Positions 33,111 to 40,402 of a stretch of 62,467 nucleotides of DNA are shown here, piece by piece. The DNA lies in contig NZ_BOPH01000120.1 in the NCBI RefSeq assembly GCF_016863655.1, positions 1-62,467 of the forward strand, in the 5' to 3' direction. The stretch is from Virgisporangium ochraceum (GTDB taxonomy: Bacteria; Actinomycetota; Actinomycetes; Mycobacteriales; Micromonosporaceae). A program made the position numbers and the translations under genes. Each line of letters opens with the position of its first letter. Position 1 is the stretch's first letter. The notes below the pieces were generated by a model, which saw only the letters and a program-made list of their open reading frames with translations, had not been told where the DNA came from and searched no databases.

Positions 33111-34499
33111 TCAGGACGCGCCGCCCAGGGCGTCGAGGAACTCGCGGGCCCAGCGGTCGACGGTGTGGTCCTTCACGGTGGCGCGCATCGCGCGCATGCG
33201 CGTCGACCGGTCCTCCGGCGTGGCCGCGAGCGCCGCGCAGAGGCCGCGCTTGAGGTCCTCGACGTCGTGCGGGTTGACCAGGAACGACGCGTCGAGTTCG
33301 GCGGCGGCGCCGGTGAACTCGCTGAGCACCATCGTGCCGTCGTCGTCGACGCGGGCGGCCACGTACTCCTTGGCGACCAGGTTCATGCCGTCCCGCAGCG
33401 GGGTGACCACCATGACGTCCGCCGCCAGGTACATCGCGACCAGCTCCGCGCGGCTGCGGGACTGGAACAGATAGTGCACCGGCGCGCGGCCCACCTCGCC
33501 GAACTCGCCGTTGATCCGGCCGACCTCGCGCTCGACCCGCTCGCGCAGGTCCTGGTACTGCTGCACCCGCATCCGGCTCGGCGTCGCGACCTGCACCAGC
33601 ACCACGTCGTCGTTGGACACCGTGCCCTCGGCCAGCAGCTCGCGGTAGGCCTTGAGCCGCTGCTCGATGCCCTTGGTGTAGTCGAGCCGGTCGACGCCGA
33701 GCAGCAGCCGCCGGTCACCCAGCTCCTGCCGCAGGTGCCGGGCCTGCGCCTGCACCTCGGGGTCGGCGGCCTCCCGCTCGATCTCGTCGACGTCGATCGA
33801 GATGGGGAACGCCCGCGCGACGACCGTGCGGCCCCCGAACTCGACGCTCTCCTCCTTCGGCTCCAGCCCGAGCAGGATGCGGCTCAGCTGCAGGAAGTTC
33901 TGCGCGGCCAGCGGGCGCTGGAAGCCGACCAGGTCGGCGCCGAGCAGCCCGCGCAGGATGTCGGCGCGGCGGGGCAGCTGCATGAACAGCTCCACCGGCG
34001 GGAACGGGATGTGCAGGAAGAACCCGATGCGCAGGTCGGGGCGCTGCTCGCGCAGCATCCCCGGCACGAGCATCAACTGATAGTCGTGGACCCACACCGT
34101 CGCGCCCTCGGCCGCCACCGCGGCGGTCGCGTCGGCGAACCGGCGGTTGACGGTCTCGTAGGCCTCGCGCCACTCGCGGTGGTGCACGGGCTGCTCGACC
34201 GCGTCGTGGAACAGCGGCCAGACGGTGGCGTTCGACTGCCCCTCGTAGTACCGGTCCACCTCGTCCTCGCTGAGCCCGACCGGATGCAGCCGCATCCCGT
34301 CGAACTCGAACGGCTCCGGCGCCTCACCGGGCCCACCGGTCCACCCGACCCACGCACCACCCAGCCGTCGCACGATCGGATGGACCGCGGTGACCAGCCC
34401 GCCCGGGCTGCGCTTCCATCCCCCGTCCTCGGCCGCGTCCACGGCCAGCCGGTTGGCCACGACAACGAACTTGTACCCGCCGCTCACGCGACGCCTCAT
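33111..34499 (-). CDS. otsA: alpha,alpha-trehalose-phosphate synthase (UDP-forming), OtsA
   Basis: This 462-residue GT20 glycosyltransferase makes trehalose-6-phosphate from UDP-glucose and glucose-6-phosphate. Landmarks are FVVVANRLAV at the N-terminus, GGLVTAVHPIVRRLGGAWVGWTG, VWVHDYQLMLVPGMLREQRPDLRIGFFLHIPFPPVELF, the active-site block LLGVDRLDYTKGIEQRLKAY, and VTPLRDGMNLVAKEYVAAR with LSEFTGAAAEL near the end. The ATG at 34499 (MRRRVSGGYKFVVV) is preferred over the frame opening 12 codons upstream. No otsB partner is adjacent. The product should act in osmotic and desiccation protection. Confidence 0.96.
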   Translation of the reverse strand: MRRRVSGGYKFVVVANRLAVDAAEDGGWKRSPGGLVTAVHPIVRRLGGAWVGWTGGPGEAPEPFEFDGMRLHPVGLSEDEVDRYYEGQSNATVWPLFHDAVEQPVHHREWREAYETVNRRFADATAAVAAEGATVWVHDYQLMLVPGMLREQRPDLRIGFFLHIPFPPVELFMQLPRRADILRGLLGADLVGFQRPLAAQNFLQLSRILLGLEPKEESVEFGGRTVVARAFPISIDVDEIEREAADPEVQAQARHLRQELGDRRLLLGVDRLDYTKGIEQRLKAYRELLAEGTVSNDDVVLVQVATPSRMRVQQYQDLRERVEREVGRINGEFGEVGRAPVHYLFQSRSRAELVAMYLAADVMVVTPLRDGMNLVAKEYVAARVDDDGTMVLSEFTGAAAELDASFLVNPHDVEDLKRGLCAALAATPEDRSTRMRAMRATVKDHTVDRWAREFLDALGGAS

Positions 34500-34547
34500 A
34501 CCCAGATCGCGCGCCGGCAACCGGACCCGCCACATCCCGCACCGCGC

Positions 34548-34602
34548 GGCGCGGCGGCTACGCGTCGCTCCGTTACGGGCGGCGCGGCGGCTACGCGTCG
34601 CT
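34548..34602. repeat. 33-bp-period tandem repeat at the CGNR gene 3' end
   Basis: GGCGCGGCGGCTACGCGTCGCT occurs at 34548-34569 and again at 34581-34602. The second copy contains the stop codon of the CGNR gene, so the gene's 3' end has been tandemly copied downstream, as at cutC. Confidence 0.75.
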
Positions 34603-35121
34603 ACGCGCGGCCCGCCGGGCCCGGTACGCGTTCACGGCCGCGCGGTTGCCGCACCCAGCGTCGCAGAAACGCCTCGACCGGTTCTTCGACAGGTCGATCA
34701 GCACGTTCCCGCAGTCGGGGAACTCGCAGACCCGCAGCCGCCGGAGCTCGCCCTCGCGCACGACATCGACCATCGCCATCGCCACCTCGACGGCGATGCG
34801 GTCGGCGAGCGGCGCCTCGGACGGCGTCGCGTGCAGGTGGTAGGGCCACTCGTCGTGACGGACCAGCTGGGGCAGCGCCCTCCCCTCGCGCAGCAGGGTG
34901 TTCACGAGCTCGACGACCCCGGCCTCGTCGAGCCCCCAGAGGGGGCGTAGCCGCGAGCGCAGTGCCCGCACCCCGCGCAGCTCGGCCTCGCTGCCCTCGT
35001 GCCGGCCGGTGAACCGCCACGTGGTGATGAAGTCGGCGAGGGCGGCGGGGTCGGGCAGGTCCGTGTTGACCAGTTCGGCGGCAGAGGCCAGCGCGCACTC
35101 GGTGTCATGAGCAAAGACCAT
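34591..35121 (-). CDS. CGNR zinc finger / ABATE domain protein
   Basis: The 176-residue protein has an N-terminal ABATE-type helical domain (ALASAAELVNTDLPDPAALADFITTWRFTGRHEGSEAELRGVRALRSRLRPLW) and a C-terminal CGNR zinc finger: CEFPDCGNVLIDLSKNRSRRFCDAGCGNRAAVNAYRARR, with four cysteines. CGNR proteins are thought to be stress-linked transcriptional regulators. The ATG at 35121 (MVFAHDTE) is used. It is divergent from an EamA exporter, whose promoter region repeats the 12-mer GTGTCATGAGCA that is also found in its own start region. This hints at autoregulation. Confidence 0.9.
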   Translation of the reverse strand: MVFAHDTECALASAAELVNTDLPDPAALADFITTWRFTGRHEGSEAELRGVRALRSRLRPLWGLDEAGVVELVNTLLREGRALPQLVRHDEWPYHLHATPSEAPLADRIAVEVAMAMVDVVREGELRRLRVCEFPDCGNVLIDLSKNRSRRFCDAGCGNRAAVNAYRARRAARSDA

Positions 35122-35160
35122 GTTGACTCCTGTCACCCGCCTCGGCTAGTGTCATGAGCA
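35102..35160 (+). promoter_or_regulatory. promoter and direct repeat between CGNR and EamA genes
   Basis: TTGACT (35123-35128) and TAGTGT (35147-35152), 18 bases apart, form a fair promoter for the EamA gene. The exact 12-mer GTGTCATGAGCA occurs at 35102-35113 and 35149-35160, 47 bases apart, flanking the promoter. It may be a regulator site. Confidence 0.5.
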
Positions 35161-35195
35161 TAAGCGTCCTTTGCATATTACAACGGAGGTGTCAC

Positions 35196-36161
35196 ATGCG
35201 TACCGAACGTACCGCCGCGACCGGCCTGGGTCTGGCGCTGCTGTCCGCCGCCACGTTCGGCACCTCCGGCATCTTCGCCCGCTCGCTCATCGACGCCGGC
35301 TGGTCGGCCGACGCCGCTGTGGCCGCGCGCATCGGGATCGCCGCGCTGGTCCTGATGGTGCCGGCGCTGATCGCCGTGCGGGGGCGGTGGGACGTCATGC
35401 GCCGCAACGCCGGTACCGTCAGCCTCTTCGGACTGCTCGCGGTGGCCGGTGCGCAGGTGGCGTTCTTCAACGCCGTCCGGTACCTGCCGGTCGGGGTGGC
35501 GCTGCTGATCGAGTACTCCGGCATCGTGCTCGTGGTGCTGTGGATGTGGGTCGCGCACGGGCAGCGTCCGCGCCGGCTCACCATCATCGGCGCCGTGACC
35601 GCGCTGCTCGGCCTCGTGCTGGTGCTCGACCTCACCGGCGCCGGCCGCATCGACCCCGTCGGCGTGCTGTGGGGCCTCGGCGCCGCCGTCGGGCTGGCGA
35701 CGTACTTCGTCCTCTCCGCCCGCATCGACCCCGAGGTGCCGTCGGTGACGCTGGCCGCTGGCGGCATGGCGATCGGCGCCGCCCTGCTGTTCGCCCTCGG
35801 TGCCGTCGGCGCCATGCCGATGCGCGCCACGTTCGGCACCGTCGAGTTCGCCGGCACGCGCACGAGCTGGCTCGTGCCGGTGGTCGGGCTGTCGTTCGTG
35901 GCGGCGGTCGTCGCCTACGTCGTCGGCATCGGCGCGGCCCGCATGCTCGGCGCGGCGATGGCGTCGTTCGTCGGGCTCACCGAGGTGATGTTCGCGGTGC
36001 TGTTCGCCTGGGTGGCCCTGGGCGAGCTGCCGTCGGTGGTCCAGGCCGTCGGCGGCGCGCTCATCGTCGCCGGGATCGTCTTCGTGCGGTTGGACGCGCT
36101 GCGCCGTCCGTCCACTGTGGAAACCCCGACCGCACGCGACGCCGAGCCGGCGCTCAGGTGA
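35196..36161 (+). CDS. EamA/DMT-family exporter
   Basis: The 321-residue protein has ten transmembrane helices arranged as two EamA repeats (GLGLALLSAATFGTSGIFARSLIDAGWSADAAVAARIGIAALVL; LGAAVGLATYFVLSARIDPEVPSVTLAAGGMAIGAALLF). Members export metabolites or amino acids; the substrate is unknown. The ATG at 35196 follows a perfect GGAGGTG site. It is divergent from the CGNR regulator. The one-mismatch palindrome GTCCACTGTGGAA lies near its 3' end (36110-36122). The last bases overlap the GrpB-family gene. Confidence 0.92.
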   Translation: MRTERTAATGLGLALLSAATFGTSGIFARSLIDAGWSADAAVAARIGIAALVLMVPALIAVRGRWDVMRRNAGTVSLFGLLAVAGAQVAFFNAVRYLPVGVALLIEYSGIVLVVLWMWVAHGQRPRRLTIIGAVTALLGLVLVLDLTGAGRIDPVGVLWGLGAAVGLATYFVLSARIDPEVPSVTLAAGGMAIGAALLFALGAVGAMPMRATFGTVEFAGTRTSWLVPVVGLSFVAAVVAYVVGIGAARMLGAAMASFVGLTEVMFAVLFAWVALGELPSVVQAVGGALIVAGIVFVRLDALRRPSTVETPTARDAEPALR

Positions 36162-36762
36162 GCAGGCCGGCCGCGCGGAACGCCCGGTCGTAGATCTCGC
36201 GGATGACCGCCTGCTTGCGGGCGTTGTACTCCATGACGTGCTCGCCCGACGCGTTCGAGGCCGCCGCGGCCGAGCGCTTGGCGTCGCGGTAGAGCGCGAG
36301 GTCGTCGGGGTGGCCGAGCAGCCAGTCGCGGAAGATGCGGTGGCGTACCGGTTCCGCGGCGTCGGGCGGGAACACGTGGAGGTTGCATTTCGGGTCGTCG
36401 TGCGTGAAGCACCGGTGCTCCTGCCACCACGGTTCCCGGACGACCAGCCGGAAACCGGTCTCCTCCAACGCCGTCACGTACGAGGGCTCGTCGGCGGGAT
36501 CGGCGACGATCAGATCGATGTCGATGATCGGCTTGGCCGGCAGTCCCGGCACCGACGTCGACCCGACGTGCTCGACGGCGAGCGCCCGGTCTCCGAGCGC
36601 CGACTCGACGCGGGCTCTCAGCTCGGCGAACCGCTCGGGCCATGCGGGATCGGGGTCGACCACCTCGATGCCGGTGCGCGGGCGGTAGTCGCCCACCCAG
36701 GGGGACAGGCCGTCGGGTGGCACACCGTCGTCGTGCCGGGTGATCTCTTCAGCTGTGGGCAT
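36154..36762 (-). CDS. GrpB family protein (UPF0157 nucleotidyltransferase fold)
   Basis: The 202-residue protein has the GrpB signature IEVVDPDPAWPERFAELRARVESALGDRALAVEHVGSTSVPGLPAKPIIDIDLIVAD, in which GSTSVPGL and DIDL form the nucleotidyltransferase-like core. The C-terminus CNLHVFPPDAAEPVRHRIFRDWLLGHPDDLALYRDAKR is also typical. Family function is uncertain (CoA- and nucleotide-related roles have been suggested). It overlaps the EamA gene by eight bases and precedes the ankyrin and DinB genes on the same strand without obvious coupling. Confidence 0.92.
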   Translation of the reverse strand: MPTAEEITRHDDGVPPDGLSPWVGDYRPRTGIEVVDPDPAWPERFAELRARVESALGDRALAVEHVGSTSVPGLPAKPIIDIDLIVADPADEPSYVTALEETGFRLVVREPWWQEHRCFTHDDPKCNLHVFPPDAAEPVRHRIFRDWLLGHPDDLALYRDAKRSAAAASNASGEHVMEYNARKQAVIREIYDRAFRAAGLLT

Positions 36763-36786
36763 TCGGACGAGCTTACCGGTCCGGCC

Positions 36787-37161
36787 TTACCGGTCGAGGT
36801 ACTCCGTGAGTCCGAAGAATGTCGCGACCTGCGCCGCGCTGCGCTCCCCCGCGTGCGGGTCGGCGCCGGCCGCCAGCAACGCGTCGACGCTGTCCCGCGA
36901 CCGGCGGAACACCGCGGCGCCGAGCGCGGTCTGGCCGCGGTCGTTGACCCGGTCCGGGTCGGCGCCGGCGGCCAGCAGTGCCGCGACCGTGCCCGGATGG
37001 TCGTGGTAGGCGGCGAGGATCAGCAGCGAGTCGCCGGACCCGCCGGTGAGGTTCACCGGCACGCCGGCGTCGATCGCGGCGAGCAGGTCGTCGGTGCGGC
37101 CCTGCCGGGCGAGGTCGAGCACCGAGTGCAGGTAGGCCAGTTCGTCGTCGGTCAGGGTCAC
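36787..37161 (-). CDS. ankyrin repeat protein
   Basis: The 124-residue protein is built of three to four ankyrin repeats: LAYLHSVLDLARQGRTDDLLAAIDAGVPVNLT, GDSLLILAAYHDHPGTVAALLAAGADPDRVND, and GQTALGAAVFRRSRDSVDALLAAGADPHAGE. It is cytosolic and probably an interaction module. In bacteria such small ankyrin proteins often accompany catalases or toxins; neither is adjacent here. Confidence 0.92.
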   Translation of the reverse strand: MTLTDDELAYLHSVLDLARQGRTDDLLAAIDAGVPVNLTGGSGDSLLILAAYHDHPGTVAALLAAGADPDRVNDRGQTALGAAVFRRSRDSVDALLAAGADPHAGERSAAQVATFFGLTEYLDR

Positions 37162-37191
37162 GGCGCACCTGCCTTCCCTCCGCCGCCGGTC

Positions 37192-37665
37192 TCAAACGCT
37201 CTGGCTCTTGCCCTTTCGCGCCGCGAGGAGCTGTTCGCGGAGGATGTCGGCGTGGCCCATGTGGTGGGCCAGTTCCCGCAGCATCTGCAGGTAGAGCTGC
37301 CACACGTACCGCCCGCCCCGCCCCCGCACGACGTCGTCGAGGTCCAGGCCGGCCGTGTTCGCGCGGGAGACCTCGCACCGGGCCCGGTGGTCCGCCCGCA
37401 CCGACGCGATCGTGTCGGTGCGCGTGAGAGTGAACGACCGCGTGGGCGTCGACGCGATGCCGATCTCCTTGTACGACCGGCCGGTGACCGCCTCGTCGAA
37501 CCACACGCCCTCGACGTAGGTCACGTGCTTGAGGAGCCCGAGCAGGGTCGTCTTCGAGGGGACGAGGCGGGCCCGCGCCTCCTCCTCGGTGAGCCCGTCG
37601 AGGCTGTCGTGCAGCCGCTGGCGGTACTCGTCGAGCAGCGCGTCGAGCTGCGTGCGGAGCTTCAT
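37192..37665 (-). CDS. DinB family protein (DUF664)
   Basis: The 157-residue four-helix protein matches DUF664 in the DinB superfamily: LDALLDEYRQRLHDSLDGLTEEEARARLVPSKTTLLGLLKHVTYVEGVWFDEAV, then LDDVVRGRGGRYVWQLYLQMLRELAHHMGHADILREQL. The histidines H47, H128 and H132 (approximate) are positioned to bind a divalent metal. It may be a thiol-dependent transferase; no substrate is known. The ATG at 37665 has a purine-rich GGGGGACGGG site. The frame stays open upstream into the hairpin and repeats without homology. Confidence 0.9.
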   Translation of the reverse strand: MKLRTQLDALLDEYRQRLHDSLDGLTEEEARARLVPSKTTLLGLLKHVTYVEGVWFDEAVTGRSYKEIGIASTPTRSFTLTRTDTIASVRADHRARCEVSRANTAGLDLDDVVRGRGGRYVWQLYLQMLRELAHHMGHADILREQLLAARKGKSQSV

Positions 37666-37835
37666 CCCGTCCCCCTCGATCACCGAATCGCCCCAGGCTC
37701 GCACGCACACACTGCCGGCCACAGAAACCTTGCGATTCCAGCAAACCGCTCGCCCTCCCGACCCTCCCGCCCACTCACCCCGCCGCCGGCCCACCACACC
37801 GGCCCACCACACCGGCCCACGCCGCCGGCCCACGC

Positions 37836-37912
37836 CGCCGATCTTGCAGTGGTGGCCCCTGATAAGCCGGACATAGCGCGAAATAAGGGCGGCCACAACT
37901 GCAAGATCGGCG
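37836..37912. repeat. palindromic hairpin element, long subfamily (copy 4)
   Basis: Arms 37836-37857 and 37891-37912 match at 21 of 22 bases and start CGCCGATCTTGCAG, like the element at 198-275. Repeats of the CCGGCCCAC type lie at its left (37790-37835), and a GGGCGGAC tandem tract lies at its right. The region 37666-38081 contains no gene that I can support. Confidence 0.75.
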
Positions 37913-37939
37913 CGTGAGTGGGCGTGGCGGCCGGGCCTG

Positions 37940-38081
37940 CCAGACCGGGCGGGGCGGATGGGCCGGGCGGACGGGCGGACGGGCGGACGGGCCGGGCGGA
38001 CGGGCGGACGGGCGGACGGGCGGACGGGCCGGGCGGACGGGCCGGGCGGACGGGCCGGGCGGGCGGGCCGGGCGGGCCGGG
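37940..38081. repeat. GGGCGGAC / GGGCCGGGCGGAC low-complexity tandem repeat
   Basis: Short 8- and 13-base units of GGGCGGAC and GGGCCGGGCGGAC repeat about twelve times between the hairpin element and the 3' end of the nucleotidyltransferase gene. It is open in several frames only because it is a simple repeat. Confidence 0.8.
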
Positions 38082-38867
38082 TCAGGTGGGGTCAGGGGGT
38101 AGGGCCCGGTCGAGGTCGGCGAACAGGGCGTCGGGCACTGCGGTTCCGTGCCGGTCGGTGAGGTCGGTCCAGTAGGTGCGGCCGAGGCGCCAGGCCTCCC
38201 GGAGCGCCCGCCGGACCTCCGCCGGCTCGGCCGACGCCGTCGTCAGGCGGAGGTCGGCCGGAAAGCCGGCCGGCAGGTCAACCTCCGCGTGGCGGGAGGG
38301 GGTCAGCCAGTGCGTGGTGCTGCCGTGGGCCAGGCGCGCCATCCACAGCAGGTGCCGGTGGACGTGGCCCAGCGCGTCCCAGGCGCGCAGGTGCTCGCCG
38401 CGGGCGGCGACGTGGTGTGCCAGCAGGAGCCAGTTGGCGAACCGGCCGCACACGTCCTCCGCCGACGGCGGCGCCGGGTGCTCGGGTAGCGACTCCAGCA
38501 CCGGCCGCAGCCGGCCGAGCCTGTCGACGACGAGCATGCGCTCGACGGGCGCGCCGCGCGCCGGCCACGTGCCGACGCCGGCGATGTCGTCGGTCGTGGC
38601 GAAGTGGAACTCGCCGCGGACCAGGCCGGGAAACACGGCCACGTGGGCGCCGGACTCGTTGCGCACCAGGTGCAGCAGCGGCGCGACCTCACCGCACCAC
38701 GCGCGCGGGTCGGCGTCGCCGCGGGTGAAGAACAGCCAGAACTCGAGGTCGCTGTGCGCGTCAGCGGTGCCGGCGGCGAACGAGCCGTACATGAGGGCCG
38801 CGTCGAGCCGGTCGTCGGCCGCGCAGAGATCGCGCACCCGGGCTATCAGCCGTTCCTGCTCCAGCAC
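38082..38867 (-). CDS. nucleotidyltransferase resembling lincosamide nucleotidyltransferase Lnu(F)
   Basis: The 261-residue protein opens with MLEQERLIARVRDLCAADDRLDAALMYGSFAAGTADAHSDLEFWLFF, which has the GS-x-A-x-G/D-x-E nucleotidyltransferase core (GSFAAGTADAHSDLE). The opening resembles Lnu(F)/LinF lincosamide nucleotidyltransferases as I remember them. The rest (FANWLLLAHHVAARGEHLRAWDALGHVHRHLLWMARL) fits their helical C-terminal domain. AMP transfer to lincosamides or aminoglycosides is possible, but housekeeping NTases of this shape are common, so resistance is not proven. It is monocistronic and divergent from a secreted-protein gene. Confidence 0.78.
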   Translation of the reverse strand: MLEQERLIARVRDLCAADDRLDAALMYGSFAAGTADAHSDLEFWLFFTRGDADPRAWCGEVAPLLHLVRNESGAHVAVFPGLVRGEFHFATTDDIAGVGTWPARGAPVERMLVVDRLGRLRPVLESLPEHPAPPSAEDVCGRFANWLLLAHHVAARGEHLRAWDALGHVHRHLLWMARLAHGSTTHWLTPSRHAEVDLPAGFPADLRLTTASAEPAEVRRALREAWRLGRTYWTDLTDRHGTAVPDALFADLDRALPPDPT

Positions 38868-38961
38868 CGGCCCAACCTACGCGAAGTTGCCGGTGTTCTT
38901 CCTGTCGCGGCCGCGGCCACCTCCGCGACGATGAACCCCCGACGGAGAAAGGGGTCCGACG

Positions 38962-39693
38962 TTGAGCGTTCTTCGCATCCGGGCGATGCTGGTCGCCGTC
39001 GCGGTCGTCGTGGCCGCGGCGCCCACCGCCGCGGTCGCATCAGAGGGGACCGGGACAGCGGCCCGGTCCGGGTCGCCGCTGGGGACGTACGACGCCGCCG
39101 GCAACCCGGTGCTCCGGGACGGCAGCCCCATCGAGGGCGTCACGTTCGTCCGGGCGGAGGACGCGGAACGGGTCCGGAAGAGCCAGCAGGCGGCGTCGGC
39201 CGCCCGGCTCAAGACCGTCGGGAACCTGCAGTGCCTCGACGGCTGGACGACGATCGCCGGCGGCGGGGTGAACGTCAACTGGCGGGTGAACCCCGACACC
39301 GGCTACGTCTCCGCCAACGGCAATCCCGCCGTCGACCGCTGGAACCAGCTGTTCCTGCCGTGCTGGGTGCCCTACCGCGACTGGCCGGTGCACGAGTGGG
39401 TGTTCCTCGCCAACGCCAACGGCCGCGTGGTCAGCTTCGTCCGCGACCACGAGAACCCGATCAACACCCGGCTCTCGCCGACCTCGCCGGTCGCCGACCT
39501 GGAGGCCGGCGCGCGGTTCAACCACTGCTCGTACGACGGCAACTGGTACTACCTGCGGATCGAAGGATCGCCGGTGCTGCACGTCAAGCAGGAGTTCGGT
39601 GCCCTCTACGCCATGGGTGGCCCGCTCAACGGTGACAAGCTGCTGCGCGTCACCCCGGGAATCAACGCGAACACGAGGTGCTACCGGCAGTAG
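38962..39693 (+). CDS. secreted protein of unknown function
   Basis: The 243-residue protein has a clear Sec signal peptide (MSVLRIRAMLVAVAVVVAAAPTAAVA) and a mature region with four cysteines (LQCLDGW, LPCWVPY, NHCSYDG, TRCYRQ) that could pair as two disulfides. The sequence is rich in aromatic and Asn/Gly residues (NGNPAVDRWNQLFLPCWVPYRDWPVHEWVF; CSYDGNWYYLRIEG), suggesting a beta-trefoil or lectin-like fold. I cannot name a family. The start appears to be TTG at 38962 after an AGAAAGGGG site. The 94 bases upstream hold only a small inverted repeat (GTCGCGG/CCGCGAC). Confidence 0.72.
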   Translation: MSVLRIRAMLVAVAVVVAAAPTAAVASEGTGTAARSGSPLGTYDAAGNPVLRDGSPIEGVTFVRAEDAERVRKSQQAASAARLKTVGNLQCLDGWTTIAGGGVNVNWRVNPDTGYVSANGNPAVDRWNQLFLPCWVPYRDWPVHEWVFLANANGRVVSFVRDHENPINTRLSPTSPVADLEAGARFNHCSYDGNWYYLRIEGSPVLHVKQEFGALYAMGGPLNGDKLLRVTPGINANTRCYRQ

Positions 39694-39698
39694 CGGGC

Positions 39699-40331
39699 CT
39701 ACTGGTTGTAGAGCCGCTTCAGGTAGGACTCGCCGTAGTACTCCTCCAGCTGCTCCAGCGTCTCCGGTGTCGACTGGACCTCTTTGATCAGCTTGGCGTG
39801 GCTGGGCAGCACGTCGGGGTTCCAGGTCTCCGGCTTCCACAGGTTCGAGCGCAGGAACGCCTTGGCGCAGTGGAAGAAGATCTGCTCGATGTCGACCTCG
39901 ATGGAGAGGATCGGGCGGTGTCCCTTGACCACCATGCGGTCGAAGTAGGGTGCGTCGCGCAGCAGCCGCGCCCGGCCGTTGATGCGCAGCGTCTCGGTGC
40001 GTCCGGGGATCAGGTAGAGCAGACCGACGTGCGGGTTGCTCAGGATGTTGAGGTACCCGTCGGCGCGGCGGTTGCCGGGGCGCTCCGGGATCGCGATCGT
40101 GGAGTCGTCGAGCACGAGGGTGAAGCCGGGCGGGTCGCCCTTGGGCGAGGCGTCGCAGGTGCCGTCGGCCGCGGAGGTCGAGATGATGCAGAACGGCGAC
40201 GCGGCCAGCCATTCACGGTCACGCTGGTGCAGCACCACCCGTTCCTTGGCGGCGGCGCGGGGCATCACGTCGCCCAGCAGTGCCCGCAGGTCGTCGGCCG
40301 AGTCGATCGCCACCCCGTGTGCGACATCCAT
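39699..40331 (-). CDS. FMN-dependent PPOX-type flavoprotein (MSMEG_1061 family)
   Basis: The 210-residue split-barrel protein belongs to the pyridoxamine-phosphate-oxidase-like superfamily: SPFCIISTSAADGTCDASPKGDPPGFTLVLDDSTIAIPERPGNRRADGYLNILSNPHVGLLYLIPGRTETLRINGRARLL is characteristic. The ASPKGDPPGF segment contacts FMN in relatives. The C-terminal IFFHCAKAFLRSNLWKPETW is the family's late signature. Likely a flavin/deazaflavin reductase or oxidase of unknown substrate. The start is ATG 40331. It is convergent with the secreted-protein gene (five bases). Confidence 0.9.
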   Translation of the reverse strand: MDVAHGVAIDSADDLRALLGDVMPRAAAKERVVLHQRDREWLAASPFCIISTSAADGTCDASPKGDPPGFTLVLDDSTIAIPERPGNRRADGYLNILSNPHVGLLYLIPGRTETLRINGRARLLRDAPYFDRMVVKGHRPILSIEVDIEQIFFHCAKAFLRSNLWKPETWNPDVLPSHAKLIKEVQSTPETLEQLEEYYGESYLKRLYNQ

Positions 40332-40402
40332 CGCTGTCTCCCTTCGTCGGCACCTCATGCCTAGAGGATGCGGCGGCCCGTCCGCGACCCCTTTCCCGCA
40401 CG

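Noticed and set aside
37940..38081. Gly/Arg/Asp-rich small proteins in the GGGCGGAC repeat
   Set aside because: Several frames are open at once because the tract is a simple repeat; there is no ribosome site or coding bias.
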